A stretch of DNA of 24,480 nucleotides from an uncultured Acidimicrobiales bacterium. GTDB lineage: Bacteria > Actinomycetota > Acidimicrobiia > Acidimicrobiales > SZUA-35. A program made the translations under genes and the position numbers. Below the pieces are notes generated by a model. It saw only the letters and a program-made list of their open reading frames with translations. It ran no database searches and was not told where the DNA came from. The stretch lies in NCBI GenBank assembly GCA_938008925.1, contig CALLIQ010000405.1, positions 1-24,480 of the forward strand, written 5' to 3'. The stretch's first letter is position 1; each line of letters begins with the position of its first letter. This document shows, piece by piece, positions 14,373 through 22,185 of this stretch.

Positions 14373-15470
14373 TCAGGAAGTGAACTCTGCGGCTCGTCCG
14401 CCGAGGGTCTCGAGCACGTCTTCGAACGCCTTCGCGAAACTCGCGACACCCTCGGCCTCGAGCTGCTCGGCAACCTCTTCGAGGTCGATACCGAGTCCGT
14501 TCAGCTTCGCGACGACGTCGCGAGCGCCGTCGAGGTCGGCGTCGACCGTTCGGGCGACCGTGCCGTGATCATCGAACGCGAGCAGGGTGGCGTCGGGAAG
14601 CGTGTTGACCGTGTTCGGGCCGATGAGCGTGTCGACGTAGAGCGTGTCGGGGTATTCGGGGTTCTTCGTCGACGTCGATGCCCACAGTGGACGCTGATAG
14701 CGAGCGCCCTTGGCTGCGAGTGCCTCCCACCGAGGACCACTGAACGTCTCGGTAAAGGCCGCGTATGCGAGCTGGCCCTGTGCGACGGCGGCCTTGCCAC
14801 GAAGTTCCAACGCCTCGGGCGTACCGATCTCGTCGAGCCGACGATCGACCTCGACATCCACTCGGCTGATGAAGAACGATGCGACCGAGGAGATGGTCGA
14901 CAGATCGTCGCGATCGCAGGCCTCGAGACCAGCGATGTACGCCTCCATCACTGCGGCGTAGCGCTCCAGGCTGAAGATGAGCGTGACGTTGATCGAACGA
15001 GCTTCGGAGATGAGCGTCTGGATCGCGGGAACGCCTTCAGCGGTGGCGGGCACCTTGATGTAGAGGTTCGGGGCCTCGATGCGATCGTCGAGCCCACGAG
15101 CGGCTTCGACGGTGGCCGCCTCGTCGTGAGCCAGGGTGGGGGACACCTCGACCGATACGTAGCCGTCTTCGCCACCCGACGCTTCGTGCACTGGGGTGAG
15201 CAGGGCGAGCGCCTGACGGATGTCGCCGACGACGAGCTCCCAGTAGGCGTCCTCGACCGACGTTCCCGACGTGACGAGCTGTTCCAGTTCCGCGTCGTAG
15301 TCGTCGGTGTCGATCATGGCCTTGGCGAAGATCGACGGGTTCGAGGTGAGCCCGCGCACGCCCTTGTCGAGCCACGCCTGCAACTCACCGTTGGTCATCC
15401 AGCCTCGACGCAGGTTGTCGAGCCAGGGGCTCTGACCCTGTTGTTCAAAGACGTCGTGCAGTCGGCCCAT
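14373..15470 (-). CDS. tal: Transaldolase
   Basis: A 365-residue enzyme of the pentose phosphate pathway that moves a dihydroxyacetone unit between sedoheptulose 7-phosphate and glyceraldehyde 3-phosphate. Signatures are GLTSNPSIFAKAM (40-52) and the Schiff-base region LYIKVPAT with catalytic Lys139. The length fits the actinobacterial/cyanobacterial long transaldolase type. ATG 15470 is preceded by GAGGAG (15479-15484 on the plus strand) at 8 bases, a strong ribosome site. It follows tkt by 108 bases on the same strand, so the two share a role in the non-oxidative branch and possibly a transcript. Confidence 0.95.
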   Translation of the reverse strand: MGRLHDVFEQQGQSPWLDNLRRGWMTNGELQAWLDKGVRGLTSNPSIFAKAMIDTDDYDAELEQLVTSGTSVEDAYWELVVGDIRQALALLTPVHEASGGEDGYVSVEVSPTLAHDEAATVEAARGLDDRIEAPNLYIKVPATAEGVPAIQTLISEARSINVTLIFSLERYAAVMEAYIAGLEACDRDDLSTISSVASFFISRVDVEVDRRLDEIGTPEALELRGKAAVAQGQLAYAAFTETFSGPRWEALAAKGARYQRPLWASTSTKNPEYPDTLYVDTLIGPNTVNTLPDATLLAFDDHGTVARTVDADLDGARDVVAKLNGLGIDLEEVAEQLEAEGVASFAKAFEDVLETLGGRAAEFTS

Positions 15471-15516
15471 CGGGGGAACTCCTCGTGATACGGGGTGTGG
15501 TGTTGCGAGTCTTACA

Positions 15517-15551
15517 GTTCAACCCGTCCGCGGCGCGGTTCAATCCGTCGG
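15517..15551. repeat. Imperfect 14-bp direct repeat between tkt and tal
   Basis: Copies at 15517-15530 and 15538-15551 begin GTTCAA.CCGTC and match at 12 of 14 positions. Their starts are 21 bases apart, that is two helical turns. An inverted CGGGTTG at 15557-15563 pairs with CAACCCG at 15520-15526. It may be a regulator site for tal or part of the tkt 3' end. Confidence 0.4.
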
Positions 15552-15578
15552 ATCGGCGGGTTGGCTGTGGTTCGAGTT

Positions 15579-17561
15579 TCAGTCCTGGTTCTCGGCCAGT
15601 GCGTCGAGGACATCGACGACGACGTCGACGATGTTCGACGAGCTCATGCCGAGGTTCTTGAGCACGGTCGAGCCGGGTGCGGACGCACCGAAGCGGTCGA
15701 TGCCGATCGGCAGGTCGGCGTAGCGATCCCAACCCATCGTGATTCCCGCTTCGACCGACACGGTCGGCAGCTCCGGCGGGAGCACCTCGTCCTGCTCGTC
15801 CATCGTGAGGTCTTCGAACGCTTCCCAGCACGGCATCGACACGACGCGGGCCGAGATGCCCTTGTCGGCGAGGATCGCTGCGCTCTCGACACAGAGCGAC
15901 AGTTCGCTGCCGGTGCCGACGAGTGCGACGTCTGGATTGTCGGGGTCGATGACGATGTATGCGCCCTTTTGCACGCCCTCGACGGAGGTCAGCTCCAGCA
16001 CGGGCATGCCCTGCCGGCTGAGGATCAGAGCCGTCGGCCCCTCGGACTCGAGGGCCAAGCGCCACGCGCCGGCGGTCTCGGTCGCGTCACCCGGCCGGAT
16101 CACGCGCAGGCCAGGGATGGCTCGCAGGCTCATGATGTGCTCGACAGGCTGATGGGTCGGACCGTCTTCGCCGACACCGACCGAGTCGTGCGACCACACG
16201 AAGATCGCCTTGGCATTCGACAACGCCGCGAGGCGAACCGCCGGACGCATGTAGTCGCTGAACACGAGGAACGTGCCGCCGAGGGGAACCGTGCCGCCGT
16301 GCAGCGCCATGCCGACGAGGGCGGCTCCCATCGCGTGCTCCCGCACACCGAAGTAGATCTGGCGACCCTCCGGCGTGTCGAGGGTGTTCACGCCGAAGTC
16401 GGCGAGCTTCGTTCCCGTGTTGCCGGTGAGATCGGCGGAGCCGCCCATGATCCCGGGCATCTCGGCGGCGAGAGCCGTGAGGACCGACTGGCTCGCCTTG
16501 CGAGTGGCGATGCCGTCGCCGGGCTCGAACGCCGGAAGCACTGCGTCCCAATCGGCCGGGGTCTGGCCGGACCACACCGTGTTCCAGTCGTCGGCCTTGT
16601 CGGAAGCCGCAACGCGCGCCTCCCATTCGGTTCGCGCTTCGCTTCCTCGACTCCCGGCCTCGCGGTAGTTCGAGAGCACGGCGTCAGGCACCCAGAACGA
16701 CTCGTTCTCGGGGAGGCCCATCACGGCCTTGGTTGCGGCGATCGCTTCGTCATCGAACGCGAGCCCGTGGGCTTCATGGCTGTCGGTGAGGTCGGGCGAG
16801 GGGAACCCGATGTGGCTCCGGATGACGATGAGCGAGGGCTTGTCGGTGACACCCTTCGCCTTGTTGAGAGCTGTCTCCATGGCGTCGAGGTCTTCGGACT
16901 TCTCGCCGAGGTCGTTGACATCCCACCCGTAGGCGGCGAAGCGAGCCGGGACGTCATCGGAGTAGGAGAGGTCGGTCTCGCCGTCGATGGTGATGTGGTT
17001 GTCGTCGTAGATCACGACGAGGCGACCGAGGCCCAAGTGGCCGGCGAGGGACGCAGCCTCGTGGCTCAGGCCTTCCTGGAAGCAACCATCGCCAGCGATC
17101 ACGTAGACGTAGTGATCGCAGATCTCATCACCGAAGCGGGAGCGCAGGTTGCGCTCTGCGATCGCCATCCCGACGCCGTTGCCGAGACCTTGGCCGAGCG
17201 GACCGGTGGTGACTTCGACGCCGGCGGTGTGCCCGGCCTCGGGGTGGCCCGGGGTCGCCGACTCCCACTGGCGGAAGCTCTTCAGATCGTCGAGCTCGAG
17301 CCCGTGGCCGGTGAGGTACAGCATCGAGTACAGCAGAATCGAAGCGTGGCCGGCGCTCAGGATGAGGCGGTCGCGATCGGCCCACTCGGGATCGTTCGCG
17401 TCGTAGTTCATCACCCGCGTGTAGAGCACGTGGGCGAGCGGGGCGAGCGCCATCGCCGTTCCTTGGTGCCCGGAGTTGGCGGCGTGCGGGCCATCCATTC
17501 CGAGGGCGCGAATCACATCGATCCCGCGCTTGTCGAGGTCGGCGTCTGTCGTTCGTGTCAC
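15579..17561 (-). CDS. tkt: Transketolase
   Basis: A thiamine-diphosphate enzyme transferring two-carbon ketol units between sugar phosphates; 660 residues from the chosen start. The thiamine-binding motif GDGCFQEG (157-164) to DDN (186-188), the substrate region NSGHQGTAMALAP, and the C-terminal FGVREHAMGAALVGMALHGG and SHDSVGVGEDGPTHQP segments are all intact. I chose GTG 17561, just before TRTTDADLDKRGID, where homology normally begins. The frame stays open to GTG 17666, adding 35 Pro/Gly-rich residues without a ribosome site; GTG 17576 is a third option. It is followed by tal and GNAT on the same strand. Confidence 0.93.
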   Translation of the reverse strand: MTRTTDADLDKRGIDVIRALGMDGPHAANSGHQGTAMALAPLAHVLYTRVMNYDANDPEWADRDRLILSAGHASILLYSMLYLTGHGLELDDLKSFRQWESATPGHPEAGHTAGVEVTTGPLGQGLGNGVGMAIAERNLRSRFGDEICDHYVYVIAGDGCFQEGLSHEAASLAGHLGLGRLVVIYDDNHITIDGETDLSYSDDVPARFAAYGWDVNDLGEKSEDLDAMETALNKAKGVTDKPSLIVIRSHIGFPSPDLTDSHEAHGLAFDDEAIAATKAVMGLPENESFWVPDAVLSNYREAGSRGSEARTEWEARVAASDKADDWNTVWSGQTPADWDAVLPAFEPGDGIATRKASQSVLTALAAEMPGIMGGSADLTGNTGTKLADFGVNTLDTPEGRQIYFGVREHAMGAALVGMALHGGTVPLGGTFLVFSDYMRPAVRLAALSNAKAIFVWSHDSVGVGEDGPTHQPVEHIMSLRAIPGLRVIRPGDATETAGAWRLALESEGPTALILSRQGMPVLELTSVEGVQKGAYIVIDPDNPDVALVGTGSELSLCVESAAILADKGISARVVSMPCWEAFEDLTMDEQDEVLPPELPTVSVEAGITMGWDRYADLPIGIDRFGASAPGSTVLKNLGMSSSNIVDVVVDVLDALAENQD

Positions 17562-17703
17562 GTTGTTGATTCCCACTCCGGGGAGCCCGCCAAACACGGG
17601 CTCTGCGGTCACTCTGCCGGGCGGCACGGTATCGCCTGGGAACGGGCGCCGCAGGCCAATCGACACTCATTGTGAGTAGGGCGCGCGGGTCTGACGGGCC
17701 CGA

Positions 17704-18873
17704 TCAGGCGAGCGAGGTGCGGAACCACACCACGGTGGCGGTGAACCCGTGCAATGCGTTGACCGGTCCGACCGGGCCGAGCTCGCCGGCGCAGAACATC
17801 CCGGCGACACCGCCGTCGACGACCTCGTCGATCAGCGAGGCATCGTGGTGAGGGTCGGGGAACAGGTGGGTTCCCCGACCATTGCAGGTGAACACGAGCG
17901 CACCGGCCGCCGCCTCGCCGGGAAGCAGACGGGTGAGTTCGTCCGACGCCGAACTGGCATCGCGCACCTGGAACTGCATGACTTGGCCGACTTCGACGGG
18001 GGTCCCGACGGCGATCGCACCGCTCGATCGGTCGGCCCCGAGCACCGCTCGGATCAGGAAGTCACCAGCGAGAAACCGCTCCTGTTGCTCATCGACCACG
18101 AAACCGGCGTGGAGGCCACGAGCGGCGAGAGCACGGTCCTCCGGCGACAGCGCATCGACCATCTCTTCGAGTCTCGTCATCGCCGGCTTGCCACCGAGCT
18201 CGTGCACCATGTTCGCGGCACCTGCGGTGATGACCCACGGTTCGCCGATCGGCCGGCACCCCTGACTCACCGTGAGCTCGAGCGCTGCGGCCGGGACGAT
18301 GACTCCGACCGCTCCGTCGTCATGAACTGCGTCGTCGAGCACGAGTCGGTTGCTCCCCGGGGTCGGCCCGGCGGACGCGAACCCTCCGACGATCGGCACA
18401 GCCGGCGCCGCGATCGCGAGATCGTCGACGAATCGATCGGCGGGAAACGAGAACGGGTCGGCGAGGAGGATCAGTGCGTCGTCGTCGGTCAACGACGGCA
18501 TGCCGATCACGGCCGGCCCCGAACCGGTGTCGACCGCGGTCAACCGAACGGGCCTGATCGCGGCGGCATCGAATGGTTCGGCGAGCGAGCCAGCCCACAC
18601 GACGACGCCGTGGCCACTCTCGACCTCCTCGGAACCACCGAGAATGCCAACCGCCGTGGTCGCCAACAGAGTGACAGGAGCCAACAAGGTCCGTACCGCA
18701 TCGAGCAGATCGTCGAGTTGCTCGATCATCGTCCCCGAGACGAACACGACCGCGAGATCGGGCGCGGCGCCGACGCGTTCGACCACGGTGCCGATGGCTT
18801 CCCCGGCAGCGACCGCTGGCTCGGGATGCGTCGACAACCCCGCGCCGAAGGAACCCCGCGCAGAATCGATCAT
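17704..18873 (-). CDS. FIST N- and C-domain protein
   Basis: A 389-residue protein with the FIST layout: an N-terminal half (about 38-200) with VVFVSG, a small-molecule-binding-type TTAVGILGG and VGGFASAG, then the FIST-C half (about 205-389) with SQGCRPIGEPWVITAGAAN, FLIRAVLGADRSSGAIAV, CNGRG (330-334) and the terminal FCAGELGPVGPVNALHGFT. FIST domains are predicted intracellular sensors of small ligands, often attached to signalling modules; here the domain stands alone. The upstream gene's stop overlaps ATG 18873 as ATGA, so translation should be coupled. The frame is open much further upstream, but that part overlaps the preceding gene and is Arg-rich shadow. Ligand unknown. Confidence 0.88.
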   Translation of the reverse strand: MIDSARGSFGAGLSTHPEPAVAAGEAIGTVVERVGAAPDLAVVFVSGTMIEQLDDLLDAVRTLLAPVTLLATTAVGILGGSEEVESGHGVVVWAGSLAEPFDAAAIRPVRLTAVDTGSGPAVIGMPSLTDDDALILLADPFSFPADRFVDDLAIAAPAVPIVGGFASAGPTPGSNRLVLDDAVHDDGAVGVIVPAAALELTVSQGCRPIGEPWVITAGAANMVHELGGKPAMTRLEEMVDALSPEDRALAARGLHAGFVVDEQQERFLAGDFLIRAVLGADRSSGAIAVGTPVEVGQVMQFQVRDASSASDELTRLLPGEAAAGALVFTCNGRGTHLFPDPHHDASLIDEVVDGGVAGMFCAGELGPVGPVNALHGFTATVVWFRTSLA

Positions 18874-19289
18874 TCGACCGGCGGCAACAGCGTGTAGGGC
18901 ACGACGCTCCAGTCGCCACCGTCGATGCTGCAGTGAGCGACCACGGTGCCGATCTCGTCGAAGGGAATCTCTGCCCTGACGAGCCGGTAGTTGAACTTCG
19001 ACGGCTCGATGTCGAGCGGCTGCACGTTGCGAGCGAGTGGCTCGATGCCGTCGGCTTCGGCCTGGGCCGGATCGACGCCCATCGGATGGAACACGACGGT
19101 CAGCGCACCGAACTGCTTGCCGTCCGGCGGGTTCCACACGAGCACCACGAGGTGCGGCGCCACCGTGACCGGCAACGGGCCGGGAGCGGGGGCCGAGAAC
19201 TGGATGCCTCCGAGATCGATGCGGGTCGAGGGGCCGGGAACGGATCGGAGCTCGATGTCGTCCATGAAGAGGGCAGCGATGATCTGCAT
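18870..19289 (-). CDS. Small beta-rich protein coupled to FIST protein
   Basis: A 139-residue protein beginning MQIIAALFMDDIEL. It is dominated by predicted strands and ends in a strand-rich SKFNYRLVRAEIPFDEIGTVVAHCSIDG. The layout (short N-terminal strand, then DD, then a beta-sandwich-like body) recalls DUF6941, from memory and unconfirmed. No signal peptide is seen. ATG 19289 is chosen because a TAGCGT -10-like box lies 8 bases upstream and codon quality collapses further upstream, where the frame runs antisense to the TetR gene. ATG 19265 is an alternative. It shares a 4-base ATGA overlap with the FIST gene, suggesting the two proteins act together. Confidence 0.75.
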   Translation of the reverse strand: MQIIAALFMDDIELRSVPGPSTRIDLGGIQFSAPAPGPLPVTVAPHLVVLVWNPPDGKQFGALTVVFHPMGVDPAQAEADGIEPLARNVQPLDIEPSKFNYRLVRAEIPFDEIGTVVAHCSIDGGDWSVVPYTLLPPVE

Positions 19290-19297
19290 GACATCGG

Positions 19298-19319
19298 ACG
19301 CTATCTCCGCAGGTAGTGT
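19298..19319. promoter_or_regulatory. Divergent leaderless promoters with a palindrome between them
   Basis: Within the 36-base gap, TAGTGT (19314-19319) lies 6 bases before the TetR GTG, and on the other strand TAGCGT (19303-19298) lies 8 bases before the ATG at 19289. Between and overlapping both is CTATCT-ccgc-AGGTAG (19301-19316), inverted at 5 of 6 positions. A regulator bound here would block both promoters. Confidence 0.5.
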
Positions 19320-19325
19320 CGGGGC

Positions 19326-19946
19326 GTGTCGGAGGTGAGCACGAGAGACCTGATCTTGAGCGAAGCGCAGAGCTGCTTTGCCAATCAGGGATTCGAGGGA
19401 ACGTCGCTCAACGACATCGCCGCCGGCGTCGGCATTCGACGGCCGAGCCTGTTGCACTACTTCCCCTCGAAGGAAGCGATCTACCGACAGGTGCTCGACG
19501 TCGCACTCGCCGACTGGGGGCTGCGGATCGAAGAGGCGAGGGCCGAGCCACTGGACGGGTGGGAACTCGTCGACAAAGTGCTCGAAGTCTCGTTCGACTT
19601 CTTCCGGCTCAATCCGGAGGTGGTTCGCATCGTGCGGCGAGAGGCCCTCACCGATCGCGAGCACCTCGGTTTCAACCTCGGCTCGGCTCTCCGGCCCTTC
19701 TTCTTGCGATCGGTTGCGTTCTTCGAACGCGAGATGGCGTCTGGCACCTTCAAGCGCCACGACCCGGAGCAGCTGGTCATCACGGGCTACGGCGCGCTGC
19801 TCACCTATTTCTCCGACGACGTGATGTTGAACGGGCTCCTCGATCGCGATCCCTTCAGCGTCGAGTCGCTCGACGCTCGGTTCGAACACATGAAGGCGTT
19901 CATGCGATCGGCGCTGATGCCGGAATCGCCGGCAGCTCCGGCCTGA
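19326..19946 (+). CDS. TetR family transcriptional regulator
   Basis: A 206-residue repressor-type regulator. The N-terminal helix-turn-helix (about residues 8-52) is typical: ILSEAQSCFANQGFEGTSLNDIAAGVGI then LLHYFPSKEAIYRQVL. The helical C-terminal half (about 60-195) would bind the ligand and form the dimer. It is divergent from the small protein/FIST pair with a shared 36-base control region, so it most likely represses them and itself. It is also 82 bases upstream of the acyl-CoA synthetase genes on the same strand, which is a second possible target. Ligand unknown. Confidence 0.92.
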   Translation: MSEVSTRDLILSEAQSCFANQGFEGTSLNDIAAGVGIRRPSLLHYFPSKEAIYRQVLDVALADWGLRIEEARAEPLDGWELVDKVLEVSFDFFRLNPEVVRIVRREALTDREHLGFNLGSALRPFFLRSVAFFEREMASGTFKRHDPEQLVITGYGALLTYFSDDVMLNGLLDRDPFSVESLDARFEHMKAFMRSALMPESPAAPA

Positions 19947-19991
19947 ATCGACGCGGGTTTCGACGGCCGATCGAACGCTTGATCCGAAGAG

Positions 19992-20021
19992 TTCAATCCT
20001 CGGGTTTGCAGGTCCTATGGT
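19992..20021 (+). promoter_or_regulatory. Putative leaderless promoter of the acyl-CoA synthetase operon
   Basis: TTCAAT (19992-19997) and TATGGT (20016-20021) are separated by 18 bases. TATGGT ends 7 bases before ATG 20029, favouring this start over the in-frame ATG at 20017, which overlaps the -10 box. Confidence 0.5.
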
Positions 20022-20028
20022 TCGCCGG

Positions 20029-20694
20029 ATGACGAGCACGCTCTCCGAAGAGGCATCGAAGGCGCTCCTCGCGCCGTTCGGTGTTCCGTTTCTGCCCGAA
20101 CGAGTCGTCGCCGACGCCGACGCTGCGGTGGAAGCCGCCGACGCGGTCGGCTACCCGGTTGTTGCGAAGCTCAGTGGCGACGCCATCGCCCACAAGACCG
20201 AGCGTGGATTGGTCCGTCTCAACCTGGCCGACGCAGACGCCGTCCGAACCGCCGCAACCGAGCTGCTCGCCGCCGCCACCCCCGACGACGGCGACGTGTC
20301 GGTTCTCGTCGCTCCGATGGTGAAGTCGAATCGAGAGTTCATCTGCGGCATGTCGACCGACCCGCAGTTCGGGCCGACCGTGCTCGTCGGCATCGGCGGC
20401 ATCTTGGCCGAGGCGATCGCCGACGTGTCGATTCGCCTGTCGCCGCTCACGGAGAACGATGCCAGCGAGATGCTCGACGAGCTCGCGATGAGCGATCTCC
20501 TCGGAGAGTTCCGAGGTGAACCAGCCGTCGATCGCACCGCAATGACGACCCTGCTCGTCGCGCTGTCGAAGGCGGCGGAGGCAGACGCGACGATCCAATC
20601 GATCGATCTGAACCCGGTCCTCGTCGTCGATGGCAAGCCCGTCGCCGTCGATGCCCTCGTCGAAGTCGCCGCAAGCGAAGGAGCGTCAGCCTGA
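20029..20694 (+). CDS. ADP-forming acyl/acetyl-CoA synthetase, beta (ATP-grasp) subunit
   Basis: A 221-residue ATP-grasp domain that couples the acyl phosphate step to ADP/ATP. Visible elements are the N-terminal LLAPFGVP, the ATP-contacting YPVVAKLSG with Lys47, AHKTERG (54-60), the glycine loop LVGIGGILAEA (119-129) and IDLNPVLV near the C-terminus. It corresponds to the beta subunit or the C-terminal half of fused enzymes. I chose ATG 20029 because of the promoter spacing; ATG 20017 would add four residues. Its stop shares one base with the alpha subunit start (TGATG), so the two are translated together. Confidence 0.88.
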   Translation: MTSTLSEEASKALLAPFGVPFLPERVVADADAAVEAADAVGYPVVAKLSGDAIAHKTERGLVRLNLADADAVRTAATELLAAATPDDGDVSVLVAPMVKSNREFICGMSTDPQFGPTVLVGIGGILAEAIADVSIRLSPLTENDASEMLDELAMSDLLGEFRGEPAVDRTAMTTLLVALSKAAEADATIQSIDLNPVLVVDGKPVAVDALVEVAASEGASA

Positions 20695-22172
20695 TGCCAA
20701 CCTCACCCGCCGATCACCCCGAGCTCTTCGAGGCACTGTTCAATCCGCGAGGCGTCGTCGTCGCCGGAGCCTCGACCCATCCCGGCAAGTTCGGGTTCGT
20801 CAGCCTCCACAACGTGCTGGCCTCCGGCTACGAGGGCAAGGTCTTCGCCACCAACCGCGACGGCTCCGAGGTGCTGGGCATCCAGTGCGCCACCTCCATC
20901 GACGATCTGCCAGAGGGCGAGATCGATCTCGTCTTCGTCTGCACGCCGGCCTCGGCCAATCTCGACTTGCTCCGCGCCTGCGGCCGCAAGGGGATCAAGG
21001 CCGCGTTCCTCACCTCCGCCGGCTACGGCGAAGCGGGGGAGGAGGGAATCCGCGCGCAGGAAGAACTGATCGCGCTCGCGGACGAGCTCGGGATCCTGCT
21101 GGCCGGGCCCAACGGCCAGGGTGTGGTGTCAACACCGGCGAACCTGTGCGCCCAGATCGTTGCGCCGTATCCACCTGCGGGCCGCATCGGCGTCGCCAGC
21201 CAGTCGGGCAACTTCGTCTCGTCGTTCCTCAACTGGTCGCGTCAGACCGGCGTTGGGATCAGCCGGGCCGTCAGCGCAGGCAACGCAGCTGCGGTGACCG
21301 TGCCCGACTACCTGGAGTACTACTCGGGTGACGACGAGACCGCCGTCGGGCTGGCCTATGTCGAGGGCATCCAGGACGGACGCAACTTCTTCGACCGCAT
21401 GCGTGAGATCACGCCGCGCAAGCCCATGGTCGTGGTCAAGGGTGGCGCGACCGCTGGCGGGGCCCGGGCGGCGGCCAGCCACACCGGCAGCCTCGCGTCC
21501 GACGACCGCGTCTTCGATGGTGCGATGCGCCAAGCCGGGGTCGTCCGCGCACCCACCGTCGAAGCCGGGTTCGAGTTCGCCGCTTCGTTCGCCACCCAGC
21601 CGCTGCCGACCGGCAACAAGGTGATCGTGATGACCACCGCGGGTGGTTGGGGCGTGGTGACCGCCGATGCCATCCACTCGAGCGAGCTCGAGCTGATGAG
21701 CCTGCCGGCCGACCTCCAGGCAGCCGTCGACGAGAAGCTGCCGCCACGGTGGAGCAAGAACAATCCCGTCGACCTGGCTGGCGGCGAGACCCGAGACACG
21801 ATCCCCGAAGTCCTCGAGCTGATCGCCTCCCATGAGGAGGTCGACGCCGTCGTCTACCTCGGGCTCGGCATTCAATCGAACCAGGCTCGAATGCTGCGCG
21901 AGGGTCGCTTCTATCCCGATCACGGCCTCGAGCGCATCGTGCAATACCACGAGCGCCAAGACGAGCGCTTCGCCACCGCCGCGGCAGAGATCTCGGCCGC
22001 CACCGGCAAGCCGATCATGACCGCCACCGAGCTCGCGACCGCCGATCCGGACAACCCGGGCCCGGCGGCCGTTCGCGCCACCGGGCGACTCTGCTACGGA
22101 TCATCGAACCGGGCGGTCGCCGCCCTCGAAGCGATGTGGCGGTACCGCCGCTACCTCGACCGCCTCGACTAA
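20694..22172 (+). CDS. ADP-forming acyl/acetyl-CoA synthetase, alpha (CoA-binding) subunit
   Basis: A 492-residue subunit with a CoA-binding Rossmann domain (about 10-140: VVVAGASTHPGKFGF, AGPNGQG at 137-143) and two succinyl-CoA-ligase-like flavodoxin domains. RIGVASQSGNFVSSFL begins the second domain. The phosphorylated histidine is expected at His263 in AASHTGSLAS. Together with the beta subunit it should interconvert acyl-CoA, ADP and phosphate with the free acid, ATP and CoA. Many bacteria have alpha and beta fused in one chain; here they are separate with beta first. The acid used cannot be told from the sequence. The gene overlaps beta by one base. Confidence 0.9.
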   Translation: MPTSPADHPELFEALFNPRGVVVAGASTHPGKFGFVSLHNVLASGYEGKVFATNRDGSEVLGIQCATSIDDLPEGEIDLVFVCTPASANLDLLRACGRKGIKAAFLTSAGYGEAGEEGIRAQEELIALADELGILLAGPNGQGVVSTPANLCAQIVAPYPPAGRIGVASQSGNFVSSFLNWSRQTGVGISRAVSAGNAAAVTVPDYLEYYSGDDETAVGLAYVEGIQDGRNFFDRMREITPRKPMVVVKGGATAGGARAAASHTGSLASDDRVFDGAMRQAGVVRAPTVEAGFEFAASFATQPLPTGNKVIVMTTAGGWGVVTADAIHSSELELMSLPADLQAAVDEKLPPRWSKNNPVDLAGGETRDTIPEVLELIASHEEVDAVVYLGLGIQSNQARMLREGRFYPDHGLERIVQYHERQDERFATAAAEISAATGKPIMTATELATADPDNPGPAAVRATGRLCYGSSNRAVAALEAMWRYRRYLDRLD

Positions 22173-22175
22173 CCT
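22170..22175 (+). promoter_or_regulatory. Possible -10 box overlapping the alpha-subunit stop
   Basis: TAACCT includes the stop codon TAA of the upstream gene and fits TANNNT. It ends 10 bases before the dacB ATG, which has no Shine-Dalgarno sequence, so a very short leader is possible. Readthrough from the synthetase operon is equally possible. Confidence 0.3.
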
Positions 22176-22185
22176 CACGGCCCTC

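Noticed and set aside
14343..15488. A 381-codon plus-strand frame
   Set aside because: It is antisense to transaldolase, whose signature and ribosome site are clear.
15495..17675. A 726-codon open frame on the plus strand
   Set aside because: It is fully antisense to transketolase, which has intact catalytic motifs; the translation has no domain pattern.
18870..20039. Extension of the 139-residue protein to 389 residues
   Set aside because: The extra part is antisense to the TetR gene and passes through the shared promoter region; codon and protein quality drop before MQIIAAL.
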